DNA of 30,129 nucleotides from a bacterium (lineage in GTDB: Bacteria > UBA10199 > 2-02-FULL-44-16 > JAAZCA01), in assembly GCA_041648665.1 (NCBI GenBank), contig JBAZOP010000038.1, positions 1 to 30,129 of the forward strand, written 5' to 3'. Of this stretch, positions 21,300-29,992 are shown one piece after another; the stretch's first letter is position 1, and each line of letters opens with the position of its first letter. Below the pieces are notes generated by a model, which was not told the origin of the DNA, did not search any database, and was given only the letters and a program-made list of their open reading frames with translations. The translations under genes were made by a program, and so were the position numbers.

Positions 21300-22649
21300 A
21301 TGCCATTCTCCATCAGAGATTTTTTCGACGACGCCTCGCGCACATTATCCACATATGTCGATTTCAGAACCGCCTGCGCAAACAGCATAGCTGCGCTCAA
21401 CGAGGACCCGACCAGCCGCATGGCCGAGACGGACTTCTACAGCAAACTCTCCGCGATCGAAGGTCTGCCGCCAAACATAGCCTCAGGTTTCAGGTCGTCA
21501 TGGGAGCCCAGGTTCAAGGAGTTCAGGGAACAGCACAATTACACCAACATGCCGATGACGCCTTCGCTCAAGCTCTTCAAGATATGCGCGCAATCGGTGG
21601 CAGCAAGGCACAACCACGCGCTCGATCGAGTCCTCGCCAAAGAATGGATGGCGCTCGCCGTATCCCCTGAAGAGAGGGAGGGGCTAGACGCCCTGACCGC
21701 CAGGATGACGGCCCTTCACATGGACGAAGAATGGACAGGTGGACTCGTCTCCACCTGGGAGTACCTCTTCGGCGCAGGCGGCCACGGCGACAGGAACATA
21801 AAGCCGCCGTCGGTCTACTACGAGGTGTTCGACAGACAGAGGTCGCACGTCGAACTGAGGACGCCATCCGACGAAGACCTCAACGTATACGGCGTCAGGG
21901 AATACAGGAAAGACGAACTCGACGCGGCGCTCTCGCTCATAGAAAAAAACCGGCTGACGCTCGTGCTCGGCCACCCCGGATGGAGGCCAGTGGCGCGCTC
22001 CTTCGATCTGTGGCTCGAAACGCTGAAGATGAAACTCTCCGGATCAGAAGTGGAGCTCTTGGATATCGCCTCGGTGAATAAGCCGGAGGAAAAACTGGCC
22101 GCCGCACTATCTGCGATCGCAAAAGCGAAATCACGCAAGTTGGTGCTCCTGGCGGAGACCGGGCATTCACCTCACGCCGCAGCCGCAGGGAAGATAGCAC
22201 GGCTGATAGCCGATGCAGGGGTAACAGAGATGCTGCCTGTATTGGCCATCGACCACAAGGCCCTGAATCAAAGGCAGGCCGCGCAGATCGTGTTCGGCGA
22301 GAAGGCGCTGCAGAACGGAGACGAGGCCCGGACGATCAAATTCATCGACACCATCTCATCGGTCTGGGCAATGCTGCCCGCAGACATCTCATATCTGGCT
22401 GATGAGCTCGACAACATGGCCTCAAGACCCGACCTGGAGACGCTGGGCATAAAGTTGGCGATAGCAGGCAGAGACATCTCCAAAAATTATCACAAGCAGG
22501 CGCCGGACAGCCCTCTCACCCTCTCCATGCCGAACGGCAGCTGGGGACGCTATCTCGATCGCATGTTCGCGCTCTCCAAGGCAAACGTGATCACCATCGG
22601 CCCGTGCCCCGCGCCGTTCTTCACGATGAATCTCAACCTCAGGGCCTGA
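21300..22649 (+). CDS. Unrecognised protein, possible inactivated Clp-type AAA+ domain
   Basis: 449 residues, ATG 21300, with AGGATCG upstream. No family is recognised with confidence. The C-terminal half shows a pattern that aligns by eye with the first ATPase domain of ClpA/ClpB: YGVREYRKDELDAALSLI (compare IGRDEEIRRVIQIL), LTLVLGHPGWRPV where Walker A GxPGxGKT would be, EEKLAAALSAIAKAKSRKLVLLAE where the Walker B LFIDE would be, and later EARTIKFIDTIS like DKAIDLIDEA. The Walker Lys/Thr and Walker B Asp are absent, so any such domain would not hydrolyse ATP. The N-terminal 180 residues are helical and unassigned. No signal peptide. Its 3' end overlaps the convergent activation-domain gene by 11 bases. 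Confidence 0.6.
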   Translation: MPFSIRDFFDDASRTLSTYVDFRTACANSIAALNEDPTSRMAETDFYSKLSAIEGLPPNIASGFRSSWEPRFKEFREQHNYTNMPMTPSLKLFKICAQSVAARHNHALDRVLAKEWMALAVSPEEREGLDALTARMTALHMDEEWTGGLVSTWEYLFGAGGHGDRNIKPPSVYYEVFDRQRSHVELRTPSDEDLNVYGVREYRKDELDAALSLIEKNRLTLVLGHPGWRPVARSFDLWLETLKMKLSGSEVELLDIASVNKPEEKLAAALSAIAKAKSRKLVLLAETGHSPHAAAAGKIARLIADAGVTEMLPVLAIDHKALNQRQAAQIVFGEKALQNGDEARTIKFIDTISSVWAMLPADISYLADELDNMASRPDLETLGIKLAIAGRDISKNYHKQAPDSPLTLSMPNGSWGRYLDRMFALSKANVITIGPCPAPFFTMNLNLRA

Positions 22650-23358
22650 AGAGCATCGCCTTTTCGTCTATCGACACGATCGCTGAAGTGGAATGTTCCG
22701 GAACGAGCTGGCAGGTCTCGGTGATGGAGACGTTGATGCGATTTGCGCCGAGCAGTTCGTATATCTTCCGTTGATCGAGCAGCGAGGGGAATGCCGGGTA
22801 GCCGGGGCTGAACCTCTTGCCCGTTGATTCCGCTGCGCCGAGCTCCTGCCTTATCAGCCTGTGGCAGTATTCCGCCGAGGCCTCGGTGAATTCCGAGGCA
22901 AGGCCCTTCAAATAGAACACGTCGCTGTATTTGTTTTTGGAAAACATCGAGGCCGCGATATCCGCGACCTTGCCCCCTATCGTCACCAGCTGGAACGCCG
23001 CGAAACCGCCTGGGAAGAAATCGGCGACGCAGCGGTTGGGCGTCTCCCTCTCCCTGGGAAAGTCGAACTTGAAGTCGCGTCTCTCTCCCTTCACAAGCAG
23101 CCCGTTGCCTATCCGCTCGCATTTGAAATAGCCGTACACGATCGCGGGCGCTATCGCGGACTGCGATCTCACGAGCGACATGGTCCGCTCGTATATCGGG
23201 AGGACCTTCGACGACTTAAGATCTTCCCACGCCGAGGCGGCTGCGCCCTGTCTGAACTGCCAGCGCGCCGCGAAGAGCGCTTCCTTGTCTAGGAGCGCCT
23301 CCACCTCATCGAGGCCTACGCTCTTTAAAACCTTTGTGCCGAGAAACGGGGCGTCCAT
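22639..23358 (-). CDS. Methionine synthase activation-domain protein (separate polypeptide)
   Basis: 239 residues, ATG 23358 with GGGAGAGA upstream, 19 bases after the stop of the catalytic metH gene. It corresponds to the C-terminal AdoMet-binding reactivation domain of MetH: KFDFPRE followed by the ADFF segment, then RFSPGYPAFPSLLDQRKIYEL, and NRINVSITETCQLVPEHSTS, matching the family RYSPGYPxCPxxxDQ and LTExxxMxPExSxS motifs. Its role is reductive methylation of inactive cob(II)alamin on the catalytic protein. Encoding it as a separate protein is a known variant in other bacteria. Identification is good, the partner is the gene just upstream. Confidence 0.87.
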   Translation of the reverse strand: MDAPFLGTKVLKSVGLDEVEALLDKEALFAARWQFRQGAAASAWEDLKSSKVLPIYERTMSLVRSQSAIAPAIVYGYFKCERIGNGLLVKGERRDFKFDFPRERETPNRCVADFFPGGFAAFQLVTIGGKVADIAASMFSKNKYSDVFYLKGLASEFTEASAEYCHRLIRQELGAAESTGKRFSPGYPAFPSLLDQRKIYELLGANRINVSITETCQLVPEHSTSAIVSIDEKAMLFRP

Positions 23359-23377
23359 GACGGTCTATCTCTCCCTT

Positions 23378-25897
23378 TCAACCTTCGTCCTTCAGCTGCC
23401 TCGCAACCCTCTCCATCTCGCTCAACCCCGCGAATGCGTCCCTGCAGTACGCGACTGGCGCCCCGTACGCAGGGGCGAGCCGATCGTTCACAAAGGATTC
23501 GGTGAGGGCGGCGCCGCCGCACAGCACCGGAATGCCGAGCCCTGCCTCGCGGAAGATCTTAAGGTCCTCGCGCATGATCTCGGTGGATGACACCAGCAGG
23601 CCCGAGAGCCCGATCGCGTCCGCCTTGTGTTCCCTCGCGGCCTCGATGACCGCGGCCGCCGGCTGCCTGATGCCCAGGTTCACGACCTTGAAGCCGTTGT
23701 TGGAGAGTATCGCATCCACCAGGTTCTTGCCTATGTCGTGGACGTCGCCGCGCACGGTGGCCAGCACTATCGTGGCCCGGTGCCCAGCCTCGCCCGCCTT
23801 CAGGTGCGGCGAGACGAGATCTATCGCAGCGCGCATGGTCTCGGCCGAGCTCAGCACGAACGGCAGCGGTGTGCGGCCTTGGCCGAAACTCTCTCCCACC
23901 TCCTGCATCGCAGGGAGCAGGACTTCGCTTATGACCTTCGACGGCTCCATCTCGCCTATCAGCGCCTGCACCAGCGCCGGGAGTCCCTCCCTTGAGCCGT
24001 CGATCACCCTCTGCCTCATCTCATCAGCAGGGGAACCCGCGGCCTTGGACTTACGCGCGGCATCAGAGTCGGAATCCTTCGAAAGGCGGCTGAGCATGAG
24101 CGCCAACGGATCGCCTTTGCTCCAGTCCCCGTCGATCAGCCTCTCCAGTATTTCGAGCGTCTCCTTCGGTATCCTGTCCAGGGGGAGGACACGCGCAGGG
24201 TTGATGATGGCTGCGTCCAGCCCCGCGCCGAGCGCCCTGTGCAGGAATGCGCTCGTGAGGTAGGCCCTGCCTGAGGCCGGAAGCCCGAACGATATGTTGC
24301 TCACGCCGAGCATGGTCCTTGCGCCGGGGATCTCCTTTTTGATCCGAGCCACCGCATCGAGCGTCTCTCTGCCGGCCGACCTGAGCTCTGGGTCGCCGCT
24401 GGCCAGCGTGAACGTGAGCGGATCGATGAGGAGGTCGCGGCGAGCGAGCCCCTCTGCCTCCGCGAGGGCGATGAGCCGCCGGGCGACCGCGAGCTTCTTA
24501 TCCGCGGTCTTGGCCATGCCGTCCTCATCGATGCAGAGGCATGCGACCACGGCCCCGAACTTCAGCGCCAGGGCCAGCACGCGGCGGGCCTTTGCGCCGC
24601 CGTCCTCCAGGTTGATCGAGTTTATTATCGAGCGGCCGGGCGCGAGCGAAAGCGCGCTCTCCACCGTCTCCGGGTTCGTGGAATCCACCATGATGGCAGC
24701 GTCGGCCCTGGGCACGATCTTCGTCATCGCCCTGCGCATGTCCTTGGCCTCGTCCCTGCCCGCATAGGCCACGCAGAGGTCGAGCGCGTGGCAGGCTCCC
24801 GATGCGCTGCGCGCCACGTCGGCTATCGCGTCGAAGTCCTCCGTGAGCACCAATTCCTTAAACTTCCTGGAGCCATTCGCGTTGGTCTGCTCCGCGATTA
24901 TGAACGGCCTCGGCTCCTCATCCAACGGATAGGCGGTGAACAGGCTCGACACGAAATCGAACGATCTCCCCTTCGGCTTTTGCCTTCGAGCCTGAGGTTT
25001 CGAACCTTCAGCCTTCAGCTCCCTTGCCAACGCCTCGATGTGCGCAGGAGTCGTGCCGCAGCAGCCCCCTGCGAACGCTACGCCGAAGCGCAGGACAAGG
25101 TGCGCAAGCGCGCCGGCGAACTCCTCAGGGCCCATCGAATACACCGGCTTGCCGCCCACGTTCTTCGGCATGCCCGCGTTCGGCTGGCAGACGATCGCAA
25201 AGGGCGAGGATTCGCGCAGCGAGTGCAGGTGCTCCTCCATCCCCTCGGGTCCGGTCGCGCAGTTGATGCCGAATGCCAGCGGCGAGAAGGGAGCGACGGC
25301 CGCGAGCGCCGCCGTGAGCTCGGTGCCCAGAAGCATCGTACCCGACGGCTCCACGGTCACCGAGACTATCGCCGGAAGATCCAGCCCTCGCCGCCTGTTC
25401 ACTTCGTCTATGGCCGCGAGCGCGGCCTTCACCTGCAGAGGGTCCTGGCTGGTCGACGTGATGAAGAGATCCACCCCGCCCTCCGCGAGGGCGTCGGCCT
25501 GCTCCACATAGGCTGCGAAGAGGTCGGCGAACGCGATATGACCCAGGGTCGGGAGTTTGGAGGTGGGGCCAAGCTCGCCCGCCACGAAGCGCTCGCCGCC
25601 GGCCGCCGCAGCCTCCCGGCGCGCGATCTTCGCCGCCGCGATGTTGATCTCGCGAACCTTGTCGGCCATGCCGTGGTCCGAGAGCACGACCCTGGATGCG
25701 CCGAAGGTGTTCGTGATTATCGCGTCCGCGCCCGCGGCGAGATATTCCCTGTGCACGCGGGCCACGGAATCGGGCGAGATCAGGTTGAGCTCCGCGCTGC
25801 AGGAGGAGGATACCTGGGCCTCATCGAGCATGGTCCCCATGGCGCCGTCGAAGATGATGGTGCGCCTGGAGGCTATCTCCTTAAGATCCTTTGCCAT
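23378..25897 (-). CDS. metH: B12-dependent methionine synthase, catalytic part (Hcy, folate, B12 domains)
   Basis: 839 residues. Order: homocysteine domain about 1-300 (IIFDGAMGTML; zinc ligands in FGINCATGP and GGCCGT); a basic linker (PQARRQKPKGRS); pterin domain about 325-600 (FIIAEQTNANGSRKFKEL, DAAIMVDSTNPETVESAL, RSIINSINLEDG, TMLGVSNISFGLP); four-helix B12 cap about 630-705; and B12-binding domain about 710-839 with DVHDIGKN at 718-725, where His720 would coordinate cobalt. The fourth, activation, domain is the next gene. The enzyme transfers methyl from methyl-tetrahydrofolate to homocysteine via cobalamin in the cytoplasm. ATG 25897 matches the family start although no good Shine-Dalgarno is seen. 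No B12 riboswitch fits in the 55 bases upstream. Confidence 0.95.
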   Translation of the reverse strand: MAKDLKEIASRRTIIFDGAMGTMLDEAQVSSSCSAELNLISPDSVARVHREYLAAGADAIITNTFGASRVVLSDHGMADKVREINIAAAKIARREAAAAGGERFVAGELGPTSKLPTLGHIAFADLFAAYVEQADALAEGGVDLFITSTSQDPLQVKAALAAIDEVNRRRGLDLPAIVSVTVEPSGTMLLGTELTAALAAVAPFSPLAFGINCATGPEGMEEHLHSLRESSPFAIVCQPNAGMPKNVGGKPVYSMGPEEFAGALAHLVLRFGVAFAGGCCGTTPAHIEALARELKAEGSKPQARRQKPKGRSFDFVSSLFTAYPLDEEPRPFIIAEQTNANGSRKFKELVLTEDFDAIADVARSASGACHALDLCVAYAGRDEAKDMRRAMTKIVPRADAAIMVDSTNPETVESALSLAPGRSIINSINLEDGGAKARRVLALALKFGAVVACLCIDEDGMAKTADKKLAVARRLIALAEAEGLARRDLLIDPLTFTLASGDPELRSAGRETLDAVARIKKEIPGARTMLGVSNISFGLPASGRAYLTSAFLHRALGAGLDAAIINPARVLPLDRIPKETLEILERLIDGDWSKGDPLALMLSRLSKDSDSDAARKSKAAGSPADEMRQRVIDGSREGLPALVQALIGEMEPSKVISEVLLPAMQEVGESFGQGRTPLPFVLSSAETMRAAIDLVSPHLKAGEAGHRATIVLATVRGDVHDIGKNLVDAILSNNGFKVVNLGIRQPAAAVIEAAREHKADAIGLSGLLVSSTEIMREDLKIFREAGLGIPVLCGGAALTESFVNDRLAPAYGAPVAYCRDAFAGLSEMERVARQLKDEG

Positions 25898-25952
25898 TTC
25901 AGGGGATCACTAGCACGCGGACCAAAGCTCTGCAATAGCGGGGGGGTGTTGC

Positions 25953-26756
25953 TTACTTGCGGCGGATTGCGATCGATATTGCGGCGAGGGCGATGAGAAG
26001 GAACGAGGCCATGGAGGAGGCCTGGGCAGAGGCGACGAGCGAACAGCCTCCATCGCCGAAACCGTTGCCCTGCATCTCTTCGGGGCCAGTGCCGTACCTC
26101 GGCCCATCGTAAGGATTCACGTCCTGGCTCTCGTCCTGATCCACATCTGGGCTCACATAGTCGCCGCTCTCGCACATGTCGCCGACGTTGTCGTCGTCGG
26201 AATCGGCCTGATCCGGATTGAAGACAATCCTGCAGTTGTCGCACCAGTCGCCGATGCCGTCGTCGTCGCTGTCCATCTGGTCCGGGTTGTAATTCACCGG
26301 GCAGTTGTCGATCGGGTCCTCGAACTTGTCATGGTCGGTATCGGTGCAGACCGATGGATCCTGGTCCGCATTGAACACCGTCTTGCAGTTGTCCAGATAA
26401 TCCACCACTCCGTCGAAATCGGTGTCGTCGCACACATCGCCGGCCCCGTTGTCGTTCCAGTCTAGCTGGAATCCGGCCTTCAGTTCCGCGTCTGAGACAA
26501 GGCTGTTCCCGTCCGCATCGCAATCGAGCTGATCTACGTTGCAGTTGCCGTTGGGCACGAGGGGACAATTGTCCACCGGATCGCCGTCAGGGACTCCGTT
26601 GAAGTCAGCGTCCGTCATATCCGTGTAGTCCATGATCTTGTCGCAATCCGTGTCCGTATAGACAACGCCCAGGACCTCTATGGTGCACGCATAGGCCGGA
26701 GCAGCCAGCGCCATCAGGAGCAGGGAGATCATCGCGATCTTTATTGTCTTCATCAT
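25953..26756 (-). CDS. Secreted TSP3-repeat protein with Cys/helix/basic C-terminal tail
   Basis: 267 residues; tandem ATG codons at 26756 and 26753 follow AGGGAAGCGA. The signal peptide ends near APAYA/C. The body is a series of thrombospondin type 3 calcium-binding repeats: DxDxDGxxDxxDNCPxxxNPDQxDxDxDGxGDxCD units, about six, rich in Asp and Cys, from about residue 35 to 200. The C-terminus is GGCSLVASAQ, a hydrophobic helix and RRK, resembling the MYXO-CTERM-type tag that is cleaved and used for surface anchoring. The gene is 22 bases after the next TSP3 gene and is probably cotranscribed. Function: surface or matrix protein stiffened by calcium; partner unknown. Confidence 0.85.
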   Translation of the reverse strand: MMKTIKIAMISLLLMALAAPAYACTIEVLGVVYTDTDCDKIMDYTDMTDADFNGVPDGDPVDNCPLVPNGNCNVDQLDCDADGNSLVSDAELKAGFQLDWNDNGAGDVCDDTDFDGVVDYLDNCKTVFNADQDPSVCTDTDHDKFEDPIDNCPVNYNPDQMDSDDDGIGDWCDNCRIVFNPDQADSDDDNVGDMCESGDYVSPDVDQDESQDVNPYDGPRYGTGPEEMQGNGFGDGGCSLVASAQASSMASFLLIALAAISIAIRRK

Positions 26757-26778
26757 TCGCTTCCCTCTTTCGATTTAT

Positions 26779-27573
26779 CTACCGCCTGCGGCGCCTGATC
26801 AGCACCGCTACGGCAATCCCCGCGACAATCGACGCCAGGTTGAGAGCGCCCGGGACGCCCAGCGCCGCGCCCTGAGCAAGGGAGCAGCTGGAATGATCCA
26901 GGCTGTACAGGTTCTGGGTGTTGATCGGCGTGGTCTGCGATCCGGACGCGTCCGACGTATCGCACGCATCGCCCCTGCCGTCGCTGTCACTATCCTCCTG
27001 CACCGGATTGGGTATCGTCGGGCAGTTGTCATCATTGTCGGTCAGCCCGTCGCCGTCCGCGTCCATTATGCACGCATCGCCGAACCCGTCGTCATCCGAG
27101 TCAATCTGGTCAACGTTGGCCACGAGTCTGCAGTTGTCGCACCAGTCGCCCACGGAATCGACATCGCGGTCTTCCTGCTGCGGGTTGTAGCTTTCAGGGC
27201 AATTATCCACGTCGTCATAGATCTTGTCGCCGTCGAAGTCGGCGCACGCCGAGGGATCCTGGGTGACGTTGGAGACCCCGGGACAGTTGTCCAGATAATC
27301 CATATAGGTGTCGCCATCGGAGTCTTCGCACGCGTCGCCGATGCCGTTGTCGTCCCAGTCCGACTGGTTGCCCGCGGAGATCTCGACCAGCGTAACCGCG
27401 GCGTCGCCATCAACGTCGCAGTAGAGCGCAAAGGTCGAACAGACTCCGTTTTTCACGGTGGAGCAGTTGTCGTACTGGTCCCAGATCCCGTCGTTGTCCG
27501 TGTCCAGCGCAAAGGCCGGCGCAGCGACGAAGAGGACCGCTAAAACTGTGAAGGTTGTAAGAAACTTCCTCAT
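26779..27573 (-). CDS. Secreted TSP3-repeat protein with Cys/helix/basic C-terminal tail
   Basis: 264 residues from ATG 27573, which has AGGAG 8 bases upstream; an in-frame ATG at 27606 is rejected. The signal peptide ends near APAFA/LD and the mature protein starts straight into a type 3 repeat (DTDNDGIWDQYDNC). About seven Asp-rich repeats follow, including YLDNCPGVSNVTQDPSACAD and WCDNCRLVANVDQIDSDDDG, the latter almost identical in layout to the neighbouring gene, so the two are probably duplicates. After a Ser/Thr-rich spacer comes SSCSLAQGAA, a hydrophobic helix and five arginines. It is the first gene of a two-gene unit with the shorter TSP3 protein behind it. Confidence 0.87.
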   Translation of the reverse strand: MRKFLTTFTVLAVLFVAAPAFALDTDNDGIWDQYDNCSTVKNGVCSTFALYCDVDGDAAVTLVEISAGNQSDWDDNGIGDACEDSDGDTYMDYLDNCPGVSNVTQDPSACADFDGDKIYDDVDNCPESYNPQQEDRDVDSVGDWCDNCRLVANVDQIDSDDDGFGDACIMDADGDGLTDNDDNCPTIPNPVQEDSDSDGRGDACDTSDASGSQTTPINTQNLYSLDHSSCSLAQGAALGVPGALNLASIVAGIAVAVLIRRRRR

Positions 27574-27702
27574 GGCAAAGCTCCTGGAGTAAGCCCCCCT
27601 CTCCATCTCTATTATCGGTTGCTATGGAAAAAAGTTGCTCGAAAGTAACCGGGTTGGCCAGATAAATCTAAAATATCTTTAATAATCAATACTATAGATA
27701 CG
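27574..27702 (-). promoter_or_regulatory. AT-rich promoter region of the two-gene TSP3 unit
   Basis: About 130 AT-rich bases between the terminator of the next gene and ATG 27573. On the minus strand a GATAAT (5/6 to the -10 consensus) lies about 30-35 bases before the Shine-Dalgarno, without a good -35; TTGATT, 17 bases, TTTATC is a second candidate further up. Confidence 0.3.
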
Positions 27703-27726
27703 AAAAGGCCCTGCTCGCGCAGGGCC
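27703..27726 (-). terminator. Rho-independent terminator after the 27749-28669 gene
   Basis: GGCCCTGC (27707-27714) and GCAGGGCC (27719-27726) form a perfect 8-bp stem with a 4-base loop. Read on the minus strand it is followed by TTTT, a short U-tract, about 20 bases after the upstream gene's stop. Confidence 0.75.
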
Positions 27727-27748
27727 CAAAAAACCGTTTTTGCGCTGT

Positions 27749-28669
27749 TTATTTCCTGCGTCTAGCGGCGAGGGGCAGCATGGCTAGGGCTATCATTATA
27801 TATGCCGCCATGCCGGCGCCCTGATTCGGGACCAGGCTGCAACCCGATCCTGAGCCCGATGATGCGGCATTGTAGTCATCGACCTCCTCTTCGGTCGTCG
27901 CGAGCCAGTCGCCAAGATCGGTCGAGCCGTCGCCCTCGAGGTTCTCCGGGTCGGCGTCTTCGTCGACATCGTCGTCTTCGCTTACGCACGCCGTGGAGTT
28001 GGGGATCGCAGGGCACGGGTCGCACGCATCGCCCACGAGGTCCGCGTCCGTATCCTTCTGCAAGGGGTCCACGTCCTGAGGGCAGAGGTCGCAGGCATCC
28101 CCCACGCCGTCATTATCAGTGTCGATCTGTTCCAGATCGGCGAAGCTTTTGCAGTCGTCGAAAATGTCAGGCGCTCCGTCGGAATCCGTGTCGGTTATGT
28201 CATCGATCTTAAACTGCAGCGAGCGCCCCCAGAGCACGGGGCTCACCGCGGTTCCCATCTCGAAATGTATGTACACAGGGTCCATGCCGAGAAACGATAA
28301 CCAGTTTGCCATCTCCTCATCGGTCATGGCCGCAGGGTCTGAATAGCAGCGGAATATGATACCCGAGTCGGCGTGTTGCAAGATCTCGCAATTGTTTGCA
28401 TTGAGATCGTACTTCATCGGTTGGTCCTCCGCATCGAGCATGATGCTCATGTCGGATTTCCTCATGGTCATGAAGACCTTTATGCCCGCCGCATCCTCTT
28501 TGGTGGTATCCACGTCGAACGCGCCGTAGAATACAAAGCTCCCCTGGTCGCCCTCCAAGTCCGCAACCGTATGCTGATAGAAGTTAACGTCCGTGGAGAA
28601 ACCGGCATGAGCCGCTGCGCCAGGGATGAGAACCGCAAGGGCGATCAAGCACATTAGAAATTCACGCAT
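27749..28669 (-). CDS. Secreted protein with N-terminal novel domain, TSP3 repeats and Cys/helix/basic tail
   Basis: 306 residues from ATG 28669, directly behind AGGAGG; an in-frame ATG at 28708 is upstream of the ribosome site and rejected. The signal peptide ends near AAAHA/GF. Residues about 25-155 are a beta-rich domain without a family I recognise (FSTDVNFYQHTVADLEGD, GSFVFYGAFDV, FIFRCYSDP-type stretches). Residues about 160-240 hold four TSP3 repeats; an acidic spacer and SGSGSGCSLVPN, a hydrophobic helix and RRRK close the protein. It has its own terminator downstream and a promoter region upstream, so it is transcribed separately from the other TSP3 genes. Confidence 0.87.
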   Translation of the reverse strand: MREFLMCLIALAVLIPGAAAHAGFSTDVNFYQHTVADLEGDQGSFVFYGAFDVDTTKEDAAGIKVFMTMRKSDMSIMLDAEDQPMKYDLNANNCEILQHADSGIIFRCYSDPAAMTDEEMANWLSFLGMDPVYIHFEMGTAVSPVLWGRSLQFKIDDITDTDSDGAPDIFDDCKSFADLEQIDTDNDGVGDACDLCPQDVDPLQKDTDADLVGDACDPCPAIPNSTACVSEDDDVDEDADPENLEGDGSTDLGDWLATTEEEVDDYNAASSGSGSGCSLVPNQGAGMAAYIMIALAMLPLAARRRK

Positions 28670-28691
28670 AATTACCTCCTGCAATATGATA

Positions 28692-28707
28692 TGCAGCTTC
28701 CATGCCA
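28692..28707 (-). promoter_or_regulatory. Candidate sigma54 promoter of the 27749-28669 gene
   Basis: On the minus strand TGGCATG-GAAG-CTGCA matches the sigma54 consensus TGGCAYG-N4-TTGCW with one mismatch and has the invariant GG-N10-GC. It lies about 22 bases before ATG 28669, giving a very short leader that still contains AGGAGG. Not confirmed by an enhancer site. Confidence 0.35.
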
Positions 28708-28808
28708 TCGTTGTTGAGGATATTACTTAAGAATATCAGCTAGTTAGTAATTTGGCATCCTGAGATATGGAGCTTCTGCCCCATAATATGGGGGAATCGA
28801 GTCACCAT

Positions 28809-28837
28809 AAAAAAAGGCCCTGCGGATCGCAGGGCCT
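28809..28837 (-). terminator. Rho-independent terminator after the frameshifted TSP3 gene
   Basis: AGGCCCTGCG (28815-28824) and CGCAGGGCCT (28828-28837) form a perfect 10-bp stem with a 3-base loop, followed on the minus strand by seven T. It lies about 30 bases after the stop at 28869. The stem shares GGCCCTGCG with the terminator at 27703. Confidence 0.92.
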
Positions 28838-28868
28838 CCCTTTGAGCTTTCAGCTTTGAGCGATCTCA

Positions 28869-29956
28869 CTATCTCCTCTTCTTGATAGCGAATGCCGCGA
28901 GCGCGGCCGCAATAAAGGCAAGTCCCATCGGGTTGAACGCGGCCATGGGCATCATGGCGCACATCCCGCCCTCGCTCACTGTTGTGGCGGCCGTGGTATC
29001 GTCTGTAGTTACGCCGCTGGTGTCGCACTCGTCGCCGTATTCGTCGCCGTCCACGTTCGCCTGATCAGGGTTGTAGGTCGTGGGGCAGTTGTCAGCGCTG
29101 TCCAACACCCCGTCGCCATCCGAATCGGCATCGCCGGCGACAGGGCAACCGGATGCATCGACCACGGTGTCCACAGGTGTGCTGGGGCATGTATCCAGGT
29201 TGTCGTACACCCCGTCGCCGTCCGTGTCAGGGCAGCCGACATCGTTGACAGAAGCCCCAGCCGGCGTATCGGCGCAAGCATCCTCGTCGTCCGGCACTCC
29301 ATCGCCGTCCGCCTCCACGAACCGTTTTTGTCCGTGCCGGCCGTGAACGGGCAGAGGTCAAGCCCATCCGCGACTCCGTCTCCATCCGCGTCCGTAGCAA
29401 TATCGTCCGGAATACAATTGCCGTTTTCCGCCGCGATCAGGATGGAACCGGTCGATGGATATGAATCGCATCTCAAGTCGTCGGCTCCGAAACTTTTCTG
29501 TACATTCAATCTGAGCGTCGCGGTGTCCGGAAGCGCGGCATCAGAGCTCAAGACCGTAGTGGCGCAAAAAAATGACTGACCTGTAGTCACAGAAGCCGGA
29601 CTCAGCACAACGCACATCAGCGGTTTGGTCGCTGAAATCGAAGTGGTCCCCTCGTCATATAGTACGGCGCGAAACGAACTCGCCGACGGATGCAATGTAT
29701 CCGAGCCTGGGGTAAACGACCAATAATCTCCGAAATTAAAGGTGTCGGACATCTTTCCGAAAATGCAGATGCCCTTTTCCGTTGTGCTTATATCATGCTT
29801 CGTGATCCAGTATTTGGTCGCGTCATTTGAGAGAAAATCTTCAGCAGTGCACAACGTCATCATTTCCCCAATAACCATATCCGGCGCCCAGGCCCTTCCT
29901 GAGTAGGCGCCTGTGATGACGGCCATCGTCAGCAATGCGATCGCGATCCTCTTCAT
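28869..29956 (-). pseudogene. Secreted TSP3-repeat protein, single-base frameshift at about 29319
   Basis: ATG 29956 behind AGGAGGAG opens a signal peptide (MKRIAIALL...GRAWA). A non-repetitive domain of about 190 residues (two Cys in GQSFFCATTVL and the DLRCDSYPS region) leads into TSP3 repeats: DADGDGVADGLDLCPFTAGT, then DKNG. There the reading shifts: the continuation ADGDGVPDDEDACADTPAG, GCPDTDGDGVYD and further repeats is in the -1 frame, down to 28869, ending with GGMCAMM, a hydrophobic helix and KKRR. Restoring one G (GGTTGCGTGG) would give DKNGCVEADGDG, with the Cys expected at that repeat position. Without it the frame runs as nonsense to 29009. It could be real decay, phase variation or an assembly error. 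The terminator and ribosome site are intact. Confidence 0.8.
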
Positions 29957-29992
29957 ATCTCCTCCTCGCTCCCCTGGCAAAAGGCCCCACCC

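Noticed and set aside
25898..25952. Cobalamin or SAM riboswitch before metH
   Set aside because: Only 55 bases separate metH from the next gene's stop, too short, and no B12-box is visible.
24788..25996. Plus-strand open frame of 402 codons over the metH gene
   Set aside because: Antisense shadow of a strongly conserved enzyme; Arg/His-rich composition and no motif.
29319..29330. Programmed -1 frameshifting at the CAAAAAC sequence
   Set aside because: The heptamer is not X XXY YYZ, the P-site re-pairing would be poor, and restoring one G gives a better protein with the expected Cys.
26100..29400. Repeated short DNA units at regular spacing, as in a CRISPR array
   Set aside because: They are coding repeats of the TSP3 modules (DxDxDG, CPxxxNPDQ) with degenerate DNA, not identical repeats with unique spacers.
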